DNA of 64,000 nucleotides from Saururus chinensis (Eukaryota; Streptophyta; Magnoliopsida; Piperales; Saururaceae): NCBI GenBank assembly GCA_035235625.1, contig CP141140.1, positions 48,417,351 to 48,481,350 of the forward strand, read 5' to 3'. Shown piece by piece: positions 60,385 to 64,000 of this stretch (position 1 is its first letter; each line of letters starts with the position of its first letter). The notes under the pieces were generated by a model. It saw only the letters and a program-made list of their open reading frames with translations, ran no database searches and was not told where the DNA came from. The position numbers and the translations under genes were made by a program.

Positions 60385-60870
60385 ACCATTCTGAGGCCGA
60401 TTAAGGCCGTTCAAGACCCGTTTCCTACTAAATCAAGTATGCTCTACGCAATGGAGCTGTCCGTTCTTCGAGTTGGAGACTGTATGATGAGGAAACGTCC
60501 CAAGACAAGAGGAGGTCCTGCCCGTTATCTTCATGCACCGATGAACTTCGTTTTCTCTGTTTCTGGCCATCCCAACTCCGATTTAGTCAGTCCAAGAGGC
60601 GTTCTTGACTAAATCAAGTATGTTCTACGTGGTGGAGGGTTCCATTTTCTGAGTTGGCAATTGTATGAAGAGGAAACGCCCCAAGACAAAGAAAGGTTCT
60701 ACCCGTACTGACCAACTTTGTTTTCTCTGTTCCTGGCCATCCCAACTCCGATTTAGTCGATTCAAGAGCCGTTCTTGACTAAATCGAAGGTGTTCTACGC
60801 GATGGTGGGTTCCATTTTCTGAGCTGACAATCTTATAAGGAGGAAATGCCCCGAGATTAAGCAAGGCTAT
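60385..60870. repeat. About 180-bp tandem repeats in the family D LTR
   Basis: Two to three copies containing CTGGCCATCCCAACTCCGAT, CTTGACTAAATCAAGT, a TATGAnGAGGAAAnG block and CCCAAGACAA. Confidence 0.75.
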
Positions 60871-61013
60871 GCCCGAACACCGAAACAAGAAAAAGACACC
60901 CGAAGTAAGACGGGGTTCTATCCATAGATACCAATACTGTATGGGTTATGATGGAAGTAAGCATTTCTGATCTTCCATACAGCATGTGCTAAGTTATGAT
61001 GTGTGTTATGCTA

Positions 61014-61440
61014 CGATTTATATATGTCATGCTATGTGCCTATATACTATGTTATGTACCTATATACTATGCTATGTGCCTATATGCCATACTATGTGCC
61101 TATATACTATGCTATGTGCCTATATGTCATGCTATGTGCCGATATACTATGCTATGTACCTATATGCCATGTTATGTGCCTATATACTATGCTATGTGCC
61201 TATATGCCATGCTATGTGCCTATATACTATGCTATGTACCTATATGCCATGCTATGTACCTATATGCCATGCTATGTGCCTATATGCCATGCTATATGCC
61301 TATATACTATGCTATGTACCTATATGTCATGCTATGTGCCTATATGCCATGCTATGTTCCTATATGCCATGCTATGTGCCTCTATGCCATGCTATGTGCT
61401 TACATACTATGCTATGTGCTTAGATGCCATGATGTATACT
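61014..61440. repeat. 20-bp satellite in the family D LTR
   Basis: About 21 copies of CTATGTGCCTATATGCCATG with small variants (ACTATG, GTCATG). Because 20 is not a multiple of 3 and the unit lacks stops, all three + frames stay open across the array, giving spurious ORFs of 145-158 codons. Confidence 0.95.
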
Positions 61441-62020
61441 TATATGACGTGTGTGGTCTCGCTCTAGGGTAGAGCGAGACGTGTAATTTGTGTTCTCGGT
61501 CTCGGCTCAGTGATAGAGCGAGATACGTGTATGAAATTTCGATCCCGCTCTGTGGTAGAGCGAGATATACGATTCCGTTAATTTATTAACTTCCGCTTGA
61601 CTCTGATATATGATGAGTGTTTGTATACTCCGATTAAATATTCGGAGATATGTATTTTATACATATGATTTTGTGATGTTTGTAGTATGTAGTAGCCATT
61701 AGGCAGAACTACGTTTGGATCCGATCGTATTGGAATAATATCCAATACGTACGTAGGCAACCAACGGCAAGGCAACGTTGGCCCGATCCAAATCATTATA
61801 ATAATATGTTTTATTTTATTTTACACGCGACGAACTATGAAGCTTCGTTGTGTGTACGTGCTCGTTACAACCTAAGTCTACGTACGAAGAAGCCTTAAAG
61901 CTCCGTAGTGCGTAGACGAACGTTGTACTTCTCGCACTCAGACGATGATTCTTGGCTCAAGGAAAGAGAAAATTTTCCTATTAGTAATTTTGTGGGCCCG
62001 GCTCGGGTCGGGTCGTTACA

Positions 62021-62130
62021 CTATCTGTCATATACTTATAGCTCCATTTAGTTTTTTAATTAAACTAATTTTAGTTCATCTTCAAAAACCAAATGTTGCT
62101 ATTAATTTGGGACATAAGGAGTATATTAGT
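62021..62130. mobile_element. Stowaway-like MITE remnant
   Basis: Left part CTATCTGTCATATACTTATA followed by GCTCCATTTAG. The right end ATTTGGGACATAAGGAGTAT is an imperfect complement of a CTCCCTCTGTCCCA-type end. The solo LTR appears to have landed within its left end. Confidence 0.4.
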
Positions 62131-62480
62131 GTTTGTGTCTCTAATGTTTTTATTTTTAAAAAATTTATCATATATAAAAATTATATGTCCATTACAAATT
62201 AACGACGATATATATCATGAAAAAATTTTATATGAGTTCGGGCTCACCTACGTTAGCATGAGTTAAGGCATCATGGACCATCAAATCGAATTTGAAGTTG
62301 CAAGAAGACATAAACCAATCTATCTCTTGAGCTATGTGTGTTATTGGATCGTAATCTAAGGATGCACGACATCGGGGATCATGCAGTCGTGAGTGAGCCT
62401 TGATTCATATAAACAAGCTCATATATTATATATAATACATGGTATTAGTACATATATGTAATTATATGTCATTTTATATA
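62131..62480. other. AT-rich spacer
   Basis: No gene or element boundary recognised. A GAGTTCGGGCTCACC block near 62233 faintly recalls the hAT-like end at 59069. Confidence 0.35.
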
Positions 62481-62540
62481 CTCCATTCATCATATTTTAA
62501 TAGCTCCATTTGATTTTTCAAAATGAACAAAACAAATAGA
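62481..62540. mobile_element. Left half of a Stowaway-like MITE
   Basis: TACTCCATTCATCATATTTT followed by AATAGCTCCATTTGATTTTT, the usual left end of this family. It is cut off by the CACTA end at 62541. Confidence 0.5.
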
Positions 62541-62559
62541 CACTACAACAAAATTGGAT

Positions 62560-63080
62560 ATTAGCGACGCTTATATAAGCATCGTAATAAAATACTTCAC
62601 TACAAAGTGGTAATAACGACATACCAAAAAGCATTGCAAAAAAAACTAATATTAGCGACGCATAATATTAAGCGTCGCTAATGGTAGAATATTAGCGACG
62701 CATAGATACAAACGTCACTAATACCTTTAGCGACGCTTAAGTTCATGCGTCGCTAATACTTAGGTTATTAGTGACACTTACATAAGCGTCACTAAAAGAT
62801 ATATCTATTATTTTTTTTAAAAAAAATTTAACACTATTAACGACGCATTTTTTGAAACGTCGCTAATAGTTTCAACAATAGCGACATTTACAAATAAGCG
62901 TCGCTATTATTTATCAATTTTAAATAAAAAAAATTAAAAATTATGAACTAATAGCGATGCATAGCTAGCGACGCATAGCTATGCGTCGCTACTACTTGGT
63001 AGTAGTAGCGACGTATGGAACTATGCGTCGCCATTACCCTTGGTAGTAGCGATGCATAGTCACATGTGTCGCTAATACCT
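62560..63080. repeat. Subterminal TTAGCGACGC motif array
   Basis: Roughly 20 copies or near copies, often paired head to head as ATTAGCGACGCAT...GCGTCGCTAAT to make 30-40 bp palindromes (for example about 62650-62682 and 62725-62757). Five more occur at 63663-63760. Confidence 0.85.
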
Positions 63081-63107
63081 ATTTTTTAAATAAAAAATTA
63101 ATGACAA

Positions 63108-63585
63108 AGATAGAGGGGGAGGGAGGGGAGAGAGAGAGATAGAGGGGAGAGAGGGAGGAGAGAGAGAGGGGAGGAAGGAGAGAGAGGGAGGAGGGGAGAG
63201 AGTGAGAGAGAAAGAGAGAGGGGAGGGAAGAGAGAGAGAGAGGAGAGGGAAGAGAGAGAGGGGAGGGAAGAGAGAGAGAGGGAGGAGGGGAGATCTTAAG
63301 AGTGAGAGAGAAAGAGAGAGGGAAGGGGGAGAGAGAGGGGGGAAGAGAGATAGAGAGGAGAGGGAAGAGTGAAGAGAGAGAGGGAGGAGAGAGAGAGGGG
63401 AGGGAGGAGAGAGAGGAGGGAAGAGAGGGAAGAGAGAGAGGGAAGAGTGGAGAGAGAGAGGGAGGGAGATCTTAAGAGAGAGAGGGCAGGGAGGAGAGAG
63501 AGAGGGGGGGGACGAGGGAGAGCGAGAGCGAGAGAGGGGAGGGAAGAGAGAGAAAGAGAGGAGAGGGAAGAGAGGGAGGCGAGAT
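63108..63585. repeat. GA-rich low-complexity tract
   Basis: Long (GA)n/(GGGA)n sequence with two AGATCTTAAGAG interruptions. An Arg/Glu-only ORF across it (63369-63587) is an artefact. Confidence 0.95.
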
Positions 63586-63829
63586 GAATTGTATTTTGAT
63601 TTTTTTTAAAATATTAATTTTTTTATTTTTTAAATAAAAAATTAAATTAAAATAAAATACTAATAACGACGTGTAAAGCTATATGTCGCTAATACATATA
63701 TCTATATACGTCACTAATACATGTACTAATAGTGACGTATAGAGTTATACGTTGCTATTAGTGTTTTTATTTAAATTTTTTTATTTTTAAAATTAATTTT
63801 AAAAAATAAAAAATCTTAAAATTTGAAAT

Positions 63830-64000
63830 TAGAGGAGAGAGAGGAGAGGGAAAGGGTGGAGAAAGAGAGGGGAGGAAGGAGAGAGAGAAGGGAGGGAAGA
63901 GAGAGAGAGGAGAGGGAAGAGAGAGAGGAGAGGGAAGAGAGAGAGAGGAGGGAAGAGAGAGAGAGGAGGGAAGAGAGAGAGAGGAGGGAAGAGAGAGAGG
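63830..64000. repeat. GA-rich low-complexity tract at the window edge
   Basis: (GA)n with GGGAAGAG units, the same type as 63108-63585. It continues beyond the window. Confidence 0.95.

Larger units (their letters stand above)
59784..62020 (+). mobile_element. Solo LTR (2.2 kb), family D, with CTATC target duplication
   Basis: Starts TGTAACGACCCGTTTTTCGG and ends GGGTCGGGTCGTTACA. It is flanked by a perfect 5-bp duplication, CTATC, at 59779-59783 and 62021-62025. A CpG-rich block (60150-60325) is followed by a TATATATA box at 60328-60335, giving plus orientation. Internal repeats: about 2.7 copies of a ~180-bp unit (60385-60870), about 21 copies of a 20-bp unit (61014-61440) and three ~50-bp GGTAGAGCGAGA units (61455-61570). 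No coding region. ORFs seen in it are artefacts of the 20-bp repeat. Confidence 0.9.
62541..64000 (+). mobile_element. CACTA (En/Spm-like) element, one end, runs off the window
   Basis: Starts CACTACAACAAAATTGG, the diagnostic CACTA terminus. The next ~530 bp and again 63663-63760 carry many copies of a subterminal motif TTAGCGACGC in both orientations, the usual layout of transposase-binding subterminal repeats. Two GA-rich tracts interrupt it. No transposase is visible in the window. The other end and the 3-bp target duplication lie outside. Confidence 0.8.

Noticed and set aside
61014-61440. CRISPR-like regular repeat
   Set aside because: It is a direct tandem array without spacers in a plant LTR.
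60986-61472. Three overlapping Cys/Tyr-rich ORFs
   Set aside because: They are created by a stop-free 20-bp tandem repeat. No start context or conserved frame.
63369-63587. Arg/Glu-rich ORF
   Set aside because: Pure GA low-complexity sequence.

Overview
The window looks like nuclear DNA from a flowering plant with a repeat-rich, probably large genome. It has one intron-rich housekeeping gene and about 50 kb of nested, mostly dead transposable elements. I recognise one functional host gene, the 3' 85% of CCT7 (TCP-1 eta). It lies on the + strand at 2239-12952 in 12 clean exons with no internal stop. The first exons are upstream of the window. Its introns hold small inverted-repeat elements, a strong hairpin and one unexplained ORF.

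Region by region. 1-13 kb: CCT7. 14.15-20.58 kb: a Mutator-like element (MULE) with perfect 34-bp terminal inverted repeats. It carries a broken FAR1-type DNA-binding gene and is split by a 3.6-kb solo LTR flanked by CAATA. 20.83-26.59 kb: a Ty3/gypsy-type LTR element with a truncated 5' LTR, an initiator-tRNA-Met-type primer-binding site, only 810 bp of interior (a retropepsin relic), a polypurine tract and a 3.5-kb 3' LTR. 26.59-28.73 kb: a minus-strand relic with a MULE-type N-terminal domain followed by a plant mobile domain. 29.98-39.96 kb: a gypsy RNase H relic, then three nested layers of LTRs. 40-45.4 kb: degenerate repeats, a short LTR-like segment and a low-complexity ORF. 45.48-58.35 kb: a Kaonashi-type MULE with a Ulp1 (C48) protease gene on + and a MURA-type transposase on -, again split by a solo LTR. 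58.35-62.5 kb: a diverged repeat array, a hAT-like end, MITE pieces and a 2.2-kb solo LTR flanked by CTATC. 62.54 kb to the edge: the end of a CACTA element with many TTAGCGACGC motifs and long GA tracts.

CCT7 would feed the cytosolic CCT/TRiC chaperonin. The TE genes are almost all disrupted by stops, frameshifts or insertions. The insertion order can be read directly. Solo LTRs sit inside MULEs and inside other LTRs, a CACTA element sits in a MITE, and the Kaonashi-type MULE appears to split a 60-70 bp repeat array.

The least ordinary signal is in the Kaonashi-type MULE. Its non-coding stretches are filled with short palindromes built on ATCGTGT...ACACGAT, and I did not find these in its coding exons.
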